Origin: Desmodus rotundus
Lineage: Eukaryota > Chordata > Mammalia > Chiroptera > Phyllostomidae
DNA length: 64,000 nt
Reading direction: 5' to 3'
Assembly (NCBI RefSeq): GCF_022682495.2
Contig: NC_071388.1
Location: 29,620,139-29,684,138, forward strand
A program made the position numbers and the translations under genes. Within the stretch, counting starts at the first letter, position 1. Every line of letters begins with the position of its first letter. Below, in pieces: positions 13,410 to 27,000 of the stretch. Below the pieces are notes generated by a model that was given only the letters and a program-made list of their open reading frames with translations, was not told the origin of the DNA and did not search any database.

Positions 13410-14255
13410 CTCCTGTCAGAAATAAAAGCAAATAGAGAGAGACCTTTTTTGAACTATATTTCCATACTGTTATTGAATATTATCTGCATTTGAAAAAAAC
13501 CCACAAGATAACTCCATTAATCAATTAAATATTTTTATTGTTAACATAATTGTCATTTCACAGAGAATATTAAGAATATCCACTCCTCTTTCTTAACTAT
13601 GAAACACATTTGCATTAAAAGAGGAACATCTTTATTTTTTTAAAGTTCATCTATGCCTGCTGGTTATTTCCCCACTAAAGTCATAATCTTGTTTGTAACA
13701 CCATAATCATTTACCCGGCAAACAATCAGGATGTCACTAACAAAGAATTACGACTTTAGGTGGGGGATAAACTAGAGGCACAGATGAATTCTGAGGAAAT
13801 AAAGATTGTTTTTATGAAAATGTGGCTAGCAATAAATAACCAGGGATGGAATTTATGCTGAAACAGAATATTCTATAAAAAACAGATTTGGGGAGGTATA
13901 AATAGTATGTTTTTAAAATTTCTCTTCTTTGAAAATATTATGCACAGAGCGTTTATAAAGTATCAGTGCAGTGTTCATATTTAAAAACTCTGAACTTAAC
14001 ACATGATGGAAGAAATCTGTACATAGTGAACAATGTTTCAGAAATATTTTTAATAAATTTAGATATTTAGCTTTCAACATAAATGCCAGATTTATACATT
14101 ATTCAATCTAATTGTCCAAAGCACTAAAACCATTTTCCATTTTTGATATTCAACAATTTTTGTGAATCATTCATGTCAACTTTATCCTAAATTTACTAAT
14201 CGATCCATCCATTAATTTGTCTCTATATTCAATGACTCCAAGTTCATACACAATG
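13410..14255. other. Intergenic, no gene seen
   Basis: AT-rich DNA without a recognised repeat or exon. Confidence 0.5.
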
Positions 14256-14465
14256 ATGATAAACATGACAGAGCACGTTCCAGCTCCTCAAGTGTTTCAC
14301 ATTGATTACTGCATTTCATTCACACAACATTCTTTTGAGCTAAATAAAGTCAGTGTCCTTTTTCTCCAATGCATGATGAACACTTTCAAATAAGTAATCT
14401 GTCAGCTAGTAAATAGTGATAACCTGTGTTTCTCCCACTCCACATATCATACTGCCTCCCTTTGG
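14256..14465 (-). repeat. MIR SINE, antisense, diverged
   Basis: Order of 'ttccagctcctcaagtgttt', 'tcattcacacaac', 'aagtaatctgtcagctagta' and 'tcccactccacatatca' fits an antisense MIR. A further segment of the unassigned old repeat follows at about 14,500-14,830. Confidence 0.4.
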
Positions 14466-14830
14466 GAAATGTTAAGGATGGAGATTGCTTATCAGTTGGA
14501 TCCTGCTTCATTCATTCATTCATCACTCAACATTCACTTATTCATTACTAGTGACAACCCAGTCTAAGCTAAGCATACGCTAAGGGGCTAAGTGTATAGT
14601 AGTAATAGACAAAATAATAACAAAATAGACATAATCAATGATCCATTGAAATGTGTAGTCTAATTGGAAGACATACATTCAAAATACGGACAAGTAATTA
14701 TAGGTGCTATGAAGAGAAAAGTAGGATGCCATGAAAAAAATAAAGGAAAAGGAAAAAGAAGAATTAATTTAGATAGAAATTAGAGAAAGTCTCATTGAGC
14801 AGGTACATTTTGAGACCTTAAAGAAATAGC

Positions 14831-16784
14831 ATGTGGCCAAAACAAGATGAGATAAGTATATAAGTGTTGCTCGAGATCTTTCCAACAATTGAATCATAAG
14901 GACAAAGAGAAGTTGTTTTCTAAGTAAATCAAGGCATTATTCAAAACACCTGAGTGCCCTATTACAGAGATGAAGCCATTTTGTAACATTCATTGCTTTA
15001 AAAAAAAAAAAGGTTTTCTGACTATCACAGAGTTACGGACAACATTAAGTGGTCTTAAGGGTAGTGTACCCCTGGCTTGGTGTTGTGGGACCCACTCAGA
15101 GTGCACTAGAGGTGAAGGACTTCAACAAATGACAACAACAGATTAAAACTATCAAACATAATTTAATACCAATTTGTTTGCATCATGTGTATGTCCAGAC
15201 CTATAAAAGTACAGAATTTCATCAGCTATTACCCCAGCAGGCAAGTCTGAATATAAACGACTAAATCCTAACATGCATGTAATACCATGTGATCATTTGT
15301 ATACCAGTTGTGAGAGGCACACCATACTAACTCCAGCATTAGGAATATGGCTGTGATTTTTCCGGATGTCTATAATTCAATTCAACAGTCAGAAGTAGAT
15401 GCTTGCCTTAAACAGCAATTTTAAGCTTGAGCTTCAAAATGAGAAAACACATTGCAGCTGCTTCAGGCAAAGGCTCTAATCTTATTTAGTTTTATTTCCT
15501 CATTAGCCTAATGGCAAAGGAATTAAGGAACTTTTCTAAATGTGTGGTTATGGGAAGCAAATAAAGGCAGAAGGGGGTCTGCTCTGCTCGTCACAGAGGG
15601 CCCTCATATTTAACTCCAACGTCATATTGAAAGTCAAATGACAAAGTCAATGGTATGCTCTTTCTCAAATTCTGGCCAGAAATGCACTGATGACAACTAA
15701 TTATCACCTTAAATTTTTATTTCAGAATTCTTATGTTGTAAAAGGCAATAGCATTTTACACAATTTTTGTCTGAGCTAGTTCATAGAAGACTCAAACTAT
15801 CACTGAAAGCACAGAAAGAGTACTAGTGGTCGTACTTTCCTCATGAGAATAGAACACCTCCTCCTATCACTTTGAGAAAGACACTGGATTTATATATTTC
15901 ATTCAGTAGAAAAATGTTCTTCATCAGAAGTACAAGGATGATATTGTCTCAGAGCAAAGGAGTGTAGGGAAAGTCAAGAAAAGTTAAACCTGAGCAACTA
16001 TGCTTAAAAAATTACCATATTTGAACAGGCAATCCCTATTTTAATTAGATACCAAAATTCAGAAAGCTAGCAGCCACAAGACAAGATGCCAGAAGGGCTT
16101 TTGAGACAAATGATGAAGATTCAAGAGTGACTCATGTTGTCCCTCGATGGGATGGCAATAGGGGAAGTGTCCAGAGGACAGTGAAAATTACTGGGAACGC
16201 ACATACTTGATGTTAAGATATTTCCTTTGAAAAAATTTATTTTGGTAGTATGATTGGTTTTGATGATTGTTACTTGTTCATTTATGTTAATCATGTTTAA
16301 TAAAGGGCATTTTTCAGTTAAAAGACATAGAAATGGCTATAGGTCTCTTCCTCAGCATGTTCTATCCTGCCAGTAGATGATGTGTGTGAATGTCAGGACA
16401 ATTTATTGATGCATGGAAAAAACTAACCCAGATAAATTTACACTCAACGACCATCAGTCTTGCATAAGGCATTACTATCCAGAATCGCAGAGAAGAAAAA
16501 AGTTTGAACACCGAGATATGACTATGCTACAGTGATGGCACAACCATCCGGCAGGGATGTTTTTCTAAGTCCACAAACTCCTTCAGGAGAAGCTCTCCTA
16601 AAAAGTCTGTAAAACTCTCTCTCTCCATACCCTCTTCTGCTCCTAAGACCCTGAATTATAAGATTCTATAAAACCTTGAACAACCACCAAGTCAAGTATC
16701 CACTACTACCCAAGACTAATAAAATAACTTCCATATCTACTATTTTCTTTGGCTATCACAACAATCCTTCAAAGTGACTGTAGT
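14831..16784. other. Intergenic, no gene seen
   Basis: Contains a 12-base A run at about 15,001 and otherwise no recognised element or exon. Confidence 0.5.
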
Positions 16785-17147
16785 AGTTAAGGTTCTCCAG
16801 AAAAGCAGAACCAATTGTGGAGGCTAGCAAGTCCAAAATCTGTGGGGCAGCTGGCAGCATGGAGATTCAGGGAAGAGGGCGATGCTGCAAACTGAGTCTG
16901 GAGCAGGTCGGAAGGCAGAATTCCCTCCCCCTCGGAGGACCTCCATCTTTCTTCTCTTAAGGACTTTAAACTGATGGGGTGAGACTCACTCACATTATAG
17001 GGGATAATCGGCTTTACTAAAAGTCTACTGACTTAAATGTCAATCTCATCTAAAAGCACCTCTGCAGAGACAGCTAGAATGATGTTTGACCAAATATTTG
17101 AGTACCGTAGCCTAGCCAAGTTGACACATAAAATTAACCATCACACT
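16785..17147 (+). mobile_element. Solo LTR-like element
   Basis: Starts TGTAGTAGTTAAGG with ctccagaaaagcagaaccaa, and ends with aagttgacacataaaattaa and ccatcaca, so TG...CA ends are present. These are the landmarks of a common mammalian LTR repeat. I do not name the subfamily, and no target duplication is evident. Confidence 0.5.
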
Positions 17148-17268
17148 GGCCCCCTAAAGTAAGGTGCTTTGGGGATCTTTTTTGTGTTTTACCAAAACAG
17201 AGGTTAAGTATTATATCCACTCTATTTTGGGTCCTCTTTTAGTCTTCTAGCAGAAACATTTATTTAAT

Positions 17269-17395
17269 ATTTATTTATTTTTGTTTTTTATTGTATTTTT
17301 TCCATTACCATTTAGTCCCCTCATACCTCCCTCCCACCCAGTAATCACCACACTGTTAAACATGTCCATGAGTCCTTTTTCCTTTTTCTAGAAGA
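17269..17395 (-). mobile_element. L1 3' end, antisense, truncated
   Basis: T-rich start, then tccattaccatttagtcccc, a C-rich tract and 'cagtaatcaccacactg'. It shares this block with 7,527-7,625. Older AATAAA strings on the minus strand here belong to this tail. Confidence 0.5.
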
Positions 17396-17745
17396 AACTT
17401 TTGAAGCTATAAGAAATTCTATAAATGTCAAAACACTAGCAAACAAACCCCCCTATAATTACCAAAGTAAAATGGATTCCAGGCACAATTAATGATACTG
17501 CCAAGTATGGCTAGGCCATCAATATACACTCTTATTGATGACATATTATTTAAACTATAATTTGACAATTAAACATAACTTTAAATGTGATAATGCCATA
17601 GTCTATGGTAGATTCTATAGACATGGTTATAACTGTTATTTTTTTAAATCACCAAATTTTACTAATATGATCTGCAATATAGATTATTTGATCCATGATA
17701 TGTCATGTGGAAGAAAAAGTCCTTAAAGTTATAATTTTACTAATT

Positions 17746-17751
17746 TTTATT
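17746..17751 (-). terminator. Candidate poly(A) signal of ZBBX
   Basis: AATAAA on the minus strand, about 190 bases past the TGA at 17,942. It implies a short 3' UTR with cleavage near 17,720-17,735. The sequence between stop and signal shows no repeat. More distal AATAAA strings near 17,270 belong to an L1 tail. Confidence 0.45.
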
Positions 17752-17941
17752 TGTCTGCAAATGTTAAACTATCAGACATTAATGAGAGTGAACATCTCCA
17801 GCAGCTAGAAGAGTAATCACTTGGTTACTTTTATCAGTTGTTAACTTTTTTCTGTTTACTTTGGGTGCAAAAAGTAAAAAGTAATGAACAAATGATCCTG
17901 AGGTACTCTTTGGCCATGGTATTGTGATGACAAGTTGCTTG

Positions 17942-18026
17942 TCAAGAAAATTCCTCTTCCTCTTCGTCTGTGCTGCTCTCAGAAATTGTCAGGAAAGACT
18001 GAATTTCAGTATCTTTTTCAGAAGAG
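17942..18026 (-). CDS. ZBBX: ZBBX terminal exon, coding part
   Basis: The acceptor is taatgtatttccag. After one base that finishes a Ser codon, the frame reads [20 protein letters not shown], an acidic EEEEEF and Ser, then TGA at 17,942-17,944. Phase matches the previous exon (AG|C). A second acceptor at 18,119 is in the same frame but meets TAA before 18,026. The acidic, Ser-rich tail fits the rest of the protein. The exact C-terminus differs among mammals, so I cannot confirm it from memory. Confidence 0.65.
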
Positions 18027-21000
18027 CTGGAAATACATTAAAAGATCAATACACAATATACAGAACCAGGTCTCAACTCTTCATTTATCTTCTGATCAAT
18101 ACTACATACGTAGAAGTCACTGGAGGCAGGCAGATGTGAGGAGGCTGCCTCAGACTGGGGCCGTAATTTTCAACTTGCCCAATATACCAAGCCTCCTTCT
18201 AATGAGAAATTCTCATCATTCTCCCTCTGCCAAGAAATACAGCCACAGTGGTACCAAAGAGAGAAGATTTTACAATCTCTGATCATGTCTTTCACTGATG
18301 ATTCAGAAGGCACTTCAGAAACTTGCTGAGCCTCAGGGTCATCATTAAAGACATTCATCATTGCATTGGCTGTTTAATAGAATCCCAATGAATAGACTGC
18401 CAGATAAATCACCTCTTTTGTGTACGGTAAATTAGGACTATGTGGATAGCCAGTCAAGATATGTCAAAACCAGAATTAATGACAACAATTATTGAGTCAT
18501 TTTATTTTGTTGCATTTTATTGTTAAGAGGAAGTTCTGTTGGAGGCTCTAGGGTATAGGGTGCCAAGTTGTGAGAAAAAAGGTAGAGTGGGGAACAGAGG
18601 GGAGTCTGCACAATTCAAATGTTTTAGTCTAAGTTATTTAGATCGTCAGCCCATGTGCACCACTAAATAATATAAAATACTTGCTTAAGATCCCATGGTG
18701 GATATAAGCATTCTTTGCATTCTCTCTCATGTCCAACACAAGCTAAATCAGCAGGGCCCATACTCTCATCCGTGATCCAGTACGGATTTAACTGTGATAA
18801 AAAATTTTCACTGGTAATGACTTTTACATGACAATCTTAATTTTAAAGCACTGTTTTATTCTGTTAATGTGTTCCCCATATTTTTGGTATTAAATGTCCT
18901 TTCTTTTACGAAATGATGGTGACAGTAAGTGGTAGGTTTAGTTACATTGTTTTCAATGGCTTTAAGGGAAAAAATAGCAGCTTTAGAATGACCCCTTTTG
19001 AAAATAAATTTTAAGTGGTGTTAGAAATACAAAAATCCAAGAACCTCAGCTAAATGATTTCCTCATTCAGAAAAGAAGAGCGTGTAACACTCTTGATTAC
19101 CTTTTGTTGCAATATTAGACTTCAAATCACTCAGCAGAATTTACGATGCAAAGGACTTTTATTTACATTGATCATAAACCTCTGAAATAAACCCTCCTTC
19201 TTTTTCAAGGAATTCTAGTATTTCAATAGTACAGTGACATGATAAAATACTTCCCTTAAGCATTTATTAATATAACCTACATTCCCTAGAAACTGATCAC
19301 CACCCCTAAAAATTCTTACCTTATGTGAGAAAAGAAAGAAATGATAATGAATTAAAATGTGCCATCATGAGAATGCAGACTGGTGAGGCCACTGTGGAAA
19401 ACACTATGGAATTTCCTCAGAAAACTAAAAATGGAACTGCCCTTTGACCCAGCAATTCTGCTGCTGGGATTATACCCTAAGAACCCTGAAACACCAATCC
19501 TAAAGAACCTGTGCATCCCAATGTTCATAGTAGCACAATTTACAATAGCCAAGTACTAGAAGCAACCTAAGTGCCCATCAGCAAATGAGTGGATCAAAAA
19601 ACTATGGTATATTTACACAATGGAATTCTACACAGCAGAGAGAAAGAAGGAGTTTATACCCTTTGAAACAGCATGGATGGAACTGGAGAGCATTATGCTA
19701 AGTGAAATAAGCCAGGCGGTGAGGGACAAATACCATATGATCTCACCTTTAACTGGAACATAATCAACAGAAGAAAAAAGGAAACAAAATATAACCAGAG
19801 ACATTGAAGTTAATGTCTTCAATCTAACAATAGTCAGGGGGTAGTGGGGAGGGGACAGTGAGGAGAGGGGATTACAGGAACTACTATAAAGGACACATGG
19901 ACAAAATCAAGGAGGAGGGTGGAGGTGGGGGAGGGAGGTGGGTTCAGCTGGGGTGGGGTGGAGGGATGGGGAGAAAAGGCATACAACTGTAATTGAATAA
20001 CAATAAAAAATTAAAAATAAATAAATAAATAAAAATGTGCCATAATTAACAGCCTGGACTCAATTTCAAGAAAGAAACTTCTCAATATTCTATTCTAAAA
20101 ACTTTATTCACATTGAGTAAGATTCTATTAAGGCAAAGTGTTAAAATTTTTAGCTTAATTAATGAATGTAAGGCAACTGTTTTTCAACTTAAAAAGGAAT
20201 GGTGAGGGATAATTAAATTCCAATTTTTTATTTTTATGACATGTGTTTTGTGGCTCAGAATTATCTCTTCACATTATAGTAACACCTTCATAAGCCTTTT
20301 ACTAAATCCTGATAACAGGTTAGCAAAGAACACAAACATTTTACAAGGAATGGCCTTATAAAGTACACACATGAGGACAATCTTCCTTTACATAATAAAA
20401 AGAATTAGTGAGGGCTTGTCAGAATGGTTGGTAGGCATCATGTTTACACAGAAGCTGCGGGTTTAACCTACCTCGGCTCCTCTATTCCACAGGGGCCCTC
20501 CGCACGTGAGGTCTTGAAGAAATCTGGGGCAGACTGACATGTACGAAGCGAATTGCAGTGGAAGGCTGGTGAACCTTCTGCGGTTAGGCTGTAAAGTTCT
20601 TCTGAAGGATCTGAAATGTTTTATTTCATGAATTGTTAACACATAGATTCAAGAAACAAATGCACAGCAAGTGACTTGCAAAGTTTATCCAGAGTGAATA
20701 ATAAATAATATAAAGAGGATCAGAGATTTTTAATCATCTCTTAATTTCCCAGTTTGTGGGATGGGTAGAGTATGAGGTAAATTTGTTTTGAGTTTCCAAG
20801 TTATTTTAATCATGTCAATATTTTGGCAAATCACCCAGTTATATTTTTTCGAATAGGTAGGATATATTTGACACATAACATTTAAGTTTAAGGTGTACGG
20901 TGTGCTGACTTGAAACAATTATATATTGCAGAATGATGGCCACCATAGTGTTAGCTAACACCTCAGCCACATCCCATAAAGCCATTTCTTTTGTGGTGAG

Positions 21001-24000
21001 AACATTTAAGATCTACTGTCATAGCAACTTTCAGGTATATCATATAGAAATATTAATTATAACCATCACCTATACATTAGGTCCTCAGAAGTTCTTCATC
21101 TTATAACTGGAACTTTATACACTTTGATCAACATCTCCCAGTTTTTCCACGCTCAAGCCCCTGGCAACCACCATTCTAGTCTGTTTCTATGAGTTTAGCT
21201 TTTTTAGATTCCACATGTGTTTTTTCTTTGTTTTCTTTTGTTTTTTTAGAGCAGTAAATAACATTTACTTTAGTGCTTGCCTTGAGCCAGGCAATATTTT
21301 AAGTATTTTATATATCATCAATTTAATACTCATAACAATCCAATGATGTAAGAATTATTACTAACTAATTTTACTTTTCTTTTTTTATCAGTTTTTATTG
21401 GTTTTTCTATTACACATGTCCTGATTTTTCCACCTTTCCTCTCTCCACCCATCCCAACCCCCACTCCATGTGTTGTTATAGCGATTGTCTTTCTGTCTGA
21501 CTTATCTCAGGAATCTTGATTTTTCAATATACATTATACTTAAGAAAAGTGTCAAATATTCTGATAATTCATAAAATTACAAGGAAAGACAAGCAATCCT
21601 CTTGAAGTTAGAATATTGTGCAAAGTTTAACTTATCTGAATGTTAAACACTTTATTATCTCTTTTTGTCTTCTAAGAAATAAAAGCTTTACCTCCACATA
21701 GTCTGAGGTAAAGGTTAGTCTTGGCAGAGTTACCCTTTTGTTTTTTTGTTTTTGTTTTTGTTTTGGCTTCCTTGGGTTGTTTGGGTAGGTGATAAGCATT
21801 TGTATATGAAAGTGGGGGAAGCCTTAAATCTCCCTTTTCATAATGCTGGCCTATGATTCAGCCTAGGTAGGAAAAAATAGTGCAAGTTAAGTAAGCAATT
21901 ATATAAGCAAACATATCTTTATAGAAACTACCAAAAAGTCAGGCATATAAATAAAGGATTAGTATATTAGAAAGGCCTTAATGCCTTCTTTTTGTCATTG
22001 ATAGAACTGTAAGAGTCATCTAACTTGAACATAAGGTTATGATGATGTTTACAATTGTTAACATTACTAGGCACTATTCTTCCCTTCCTTCTGATGAAAG
22101 TGCCAAGTAAACATCTTCCTGATCAGGACAACCAAACACCAAACCACAGTGTATTATACACTTGACTGAAGAGATATTTTATGGTGCTTTAGTGTTAATT
22201 TAAAGTTTTTGAGCAAGCAGATTCCCCTACTAAAAGTAACAGATTATTTCTGCTATAAGATAGATCTCAATACATTTATAATTGGAAGTGTCCTAAAAAT
22301 TATTCAGCCCACTGATTTTCATATTATGATGCTCAGAGAAATTCTATAGGCTTAGGAGGATTGCCAAAGCAATCAGGAAGGCTTTATTTGGTCTCATTTA
22401 CATTTGGAGGAAAAACAGAAGATTTTCAGCTAAAATTTTGTTCCATCCCCTCTTGTTGGAGACTAGGAAATTGGGGCCCCACAGGGGATTGGCAACTTGT
22501 TGAAATCCACATAACCACATAGTCAAAGAGCTGAAACTAGACCTGAGTTCTTTTAGTTTACCAGTAACATAAAGCACCATGTTCCAGAATCTAATTCTCC
22601 AGCTTTAGGCTACTATCTTCTTTCCCAGTTTCCCATAAGGTAAAAGAACATCGGTATGCCAGACACCTCTGCATGCCCCAATGATAGGAAATGGTACCAG
22701 TAGAAAAGCAGTCAATTCAGGATTTGGAATAGGTAGGATTATAGTAATAAAACTCAATAGTGATGCTTAGATCTAAAGAATACCACCAGAAAAGGTACTC
22801 AACCTATGTTAGGTATTTGAGTCCTAATTGAATGAAAAAAATGCTAATTCAGATTGTGCAAAGAGAATGGGCCTATTTTTGTATAATTACTCATTCTCAG
22901 AATTATTTTTCTGAATACCTTGTCAAGTTAAAAGGAGCAAAGATGACACCACTGGATTTTTCATGGCAGAGAAAAATAAAACTGCTAATAAAAGCCCTAT
23001 TGCAAGTTAGTGTTAAAGCTAAAAGGTCAATTGTACAAAAATCCAAGTGTCCTCATTTTGTAATACAGAACAGGAGAAAACTGGATTGATTTATATTGAA
23101 ATTCTACTTTATTACTGTCAAGTAAGCTCATTCCTGAGAAATGGATTAAGTTAAACCATTTCTGTCCCTAGAGTAAAGATATATGTTCTATGATTATTGA
23201 AGAATCTCTTAAATACAATAATAAAGAATTAGACAAAGGAGAAAAATGTGTAACACATTCATATACTTTATTCCACATGAAAATAAAAACATATAAATAA
23301 AAGCAATAAAGGGAAGAAGGAAGGACAAAAGAAACATTAAAAGTTTAAAAACATTAAAGTTAAAAACTTTGAAAAGTTAAGAACTACACAGCAGGTAGGC
23401 TACTTACAAAAGGAACCAAGACCAAAAAGAACAAAAATTTCTAAAGGACTATGACGTCCCAGTGTTTAGGAGGATATGACAATCCATGAGCCCCATGCTC
23501 AGCTCTTCAGCCTCCTGCACTCCTGTCCTTCCATCTCTCCTTCACTCTGCCATGGGGTCTTGCCTTTGTTTATCCCTCTAAACTTTCTTCCCTTTACTTT
23601 CATTCTGCCTACAGACTTTCCTGCTTAAGTGGTCACAATATTGATCTGAAGTAAGGATTTCAAATCATTTAAGTGACATTGTGGTATGTTGGTAAAACAA
23701 AGGAATGTAGGGCAGACGTGCTTGTAGGTTTCTGCCTGGGCTCTCGTGTGCCCAGGGGAGACCCATGGCAGGTACATTGCCCAGAGCTGGTATCTACAAA
23801 GGAGAAATCAAAAATAGCTCCTGCCTCATCTACCTCCCCGAATAGCTAGGAAGAACAAATGGGGCAACACTGCATATGAAAAATAAATGGTGAATATTAT
23901 TGCTCATTGAATGGTTTCATATACCTTATATCAGAATTTTTAATGTTGACTTTCATTTCCAAAGGAGTCCAAAAGAAAATGATTGCCATTGTAGCTCTTC

Positions 24001-27000
24001 ATGACCTGACTGTCTTTACAAGGGTTCTCTAGTGCATCTGCTGACTACAAACCCTGAGTACATCTTTTAAAACTTAATGTCACGTGTAATGGTCAACCAA
24101 TGAACAAAGGCTGCAATTACATAGGAATCCAATGGTTCACTATTTGTTTTTTTATTATTACTACTTTATTGTTGTTCAATTACAGTTTTCTGCATTTTTT
24201 CTCCACCCCTACCCCCTACCCCAGCCAAACCTACCTCCCTCCCTTGCATCTACCCTCCACCTTGGTTTTGTCCATGTGTCCTTCCTGAAAACCCTTGTCC
24301 CCACTGTCCCTTCCCCCCTCCCCTCTGGCTATAGTTAGATTGTTCTTAACCTCAATGTCTCTGGTTATATTTTGTTTGCTTTTTTCTTCTGTTGATTATG
24401 TTCTAGTTAAAGGTGAGATCATATGGTATTTGTCCCTCACCGCCTGGCTTATTTCACTTAGCATAATGCTCTCCAGTTCCATCCATGCCGTTGCAAAGGG
24501 TGTAAACTCCTTCTTTCTCTCTGCTGTGTAGAATTCCATTGTGTAAATGTATCATAGTTTTTTGATCCACTCATTTGCTGATGGGTGCTTAGGCTATTTC
24601 TAGGACTTGGCTATTGTAAATAATGCTTCTATGAACACTGGGGTGCATAGGGTCTTTTGGATTGGTGTTTCAGGGCTCTTAGGGTATAATCCCAGCAGTG
24701 GAATTGCTGGGTCAAAAGGCAGATCCATTTTTAGTTTTCTGAGGAAATTCCACACTGTTTTCCACAGTGGCTACACCAGTCTGCATTCCCACCAACAGTG
24801 CACTAGGGTTCCCTTTTCTCTGCATCCTCTCCAACACTTGTTGATTTGTTTATGTTGGCCATTCTGACCAGTGTGAGGTGGTACCTCATTGTGGTTTTAA
24901 TTTGCATCTCTCTGATGACTAGTGAGGCTGAGCATCTTTTCATATGTCTCTGGGCCCTCTGTATGTCTTCCTTGGAGAAGTGTCTGTTCAAGTCCTTTGC
25001 CCATTTTTTAATTGGGTTGACAAACAAATCATCTGTAACCATTGAAATGGTACATGCTTTAAAGTGCATCGTTACTGGTATTTTCTCATAATGCATCTTT
25101 TCTAATATTTTCCAGATATTTTCCAGGCTGTAACATCTAAACACTGACAAGGTGCCTTAGGTAGGTTATATGATATACCCTTGAATTTATTAAGGAAATG
25201 ATTGTAGTATTATTTACAAAGATATTTATGGAGAGAATAATAATATGGCATGAACTCTAGCTAACTACAATCCTCAAAGCAGTCTAGAAAAGAACATAGT
25301 TTTAGAATAGAAACAACTTTTACATTTTTTTTACTAAAATTGAGACTTACTAAGAGCATCTTACCATATTGTATGTAGGAAGCACCGCCCACTGGTTCCT
25401 TATCTAATGTAACATTTTTCCCAGGATGTAGGAATGGGTTAGGCACTGCTGAGTGTGCATGTGTGTGTATGCACACGTGTTTCTATTTCATTCCCCAGCA
25501 GCTTGTCAGGACCCAAACTTCTTAGTGTAGGGAGAAATAAATATAATATATTTAATATATAGTATTAGATATAATTTTTAATTATTTTATTGTTGTTCAA
25601 TTACACTTGTCTGCATTTTCTCCCCACCCCTCTACCCGACCCCAGCCAAACCCACCTCCCTCCCCTGCTTCCACCATCCCCCTTGGTTTTGTCCATGTGT
25701 CCTTTATAGTAGTTCCTGAATATATATATATATTTGAATTCAATATTTGAATATATATATTTAAATATTTCAATATATATATATATTTGAAATATTTAAT
25801 ATATATTTGAATTCAACCACTGGACAATTTTATGATAGGGCCTATTATTATACTCTTTTATACATAAAAACTGACGCAGAGTGAGATTAAGAAAATAATT
25901 TGCCCAGTGTCACCAAGATAGTGAGTGGTTGTTTTGTTTCAGAATCAGCTCGCCCTTCGGATTTCCCTGCCCCAGAGCCCCACTTCCATCGCCCTGCTTC
26001 GCTGTCCTTCTATCCTGACTCAGCAGGAAGCTGTGTCTGCACACACATCCCCTGCTGTGCCCGCCCCACCTATTCTGAAATGGCTCTAATATCAGCCACA
26101 ACAATCTAAATCAAAGGAGACATACTTTACTTAATGTAATTATTTTCTGTCTTTTCTGCTCTCAGCTCCTTTGCGAAGTTATCCACAGAACTTAGCAGAA
26201 GTAGATGCATCCCAGAGCCTACAGAAAACGGGTCAAGGTTAGCTGCTCACAAAAATGCAGCTTTCACAGGGATGTGAACACATTTACATTTGTATAAGAG
26301 TCAAATTGTGTAGCTGTGTCTGCGGGAGACCAAACCTCCAGAGTTTTGCCAGAATGCATCATAAGTAGCAAAATGTGGGTGGAATTTTTCTGCCCATTGA
26401 TGCTAAACAGAATACAAAATGCCTTGTGCAGAATCAGTGAATTTTCTAGAATAGGGCCTGATTTCACTACAGCATCTGTCACCTCACTGACTGTTGGGTT
26501 GATTCAGCTGATATGCCCTGTTCTTACTTCCTCAGCTCCAGGCGAGTGTCACAAAGCTGTGCGCTCATCCAGAGCTAATCTTCCCAAATAAAAAGAGAGC
26601 TGTGCCTGGGTCAAGTGTGTGTAAGTGGCAGCCTTCTGCTCCTGGCCCAGTGGAAAAGCCCTGCTGGTCACAGGCTATGCCATGTGTACCTGCTTTCATA
26701 TACGAAGTTATGTATTCTAGTGAAAATGCTGGGGTTGGTGTGTGAAAAAGTGAGAGACACAGGACTCCCGTGAAGTATGTAAGAATAAAAGTGATAAAGG
26801 CAAGGGAAATCTCAGCGGTTAGAGACACACATACAAAAAGACTACTGTTTGTAAGTGCTGTATTTCATTTGTAAATAATGGAGCTTATTAATCCATCAAA
26901 ATAAGAAACCCTTTATTTTCTGACTAAAAACTGCATGGTTATCCTTTTAGATCCAGGTCAAACCAGAGACATGCTTCATTTTACAATTTGTTTTTAGTGT

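Noticed and set aside
18170..18361. A 63-codon minus-strand frame upstream of the terminal ZBBX exon.
   Set aside because: Its only nearby acceptor gives an early stop in the phase required by the preceding exon, and no good donor follows; treated as intron.
24132..25150. Several open frames on both strands.
   Set aside because: All lie on a truncated young L1; the antisense ORF2 remnant and its complement explain them.
26100..26700. Possible LTR because of an AATAAA-containing, GC-richer stretch.
   Set aside because: I could not see TG...CA ends, a target duplication or a known family pattern, so it is mentioned only within the intron note.
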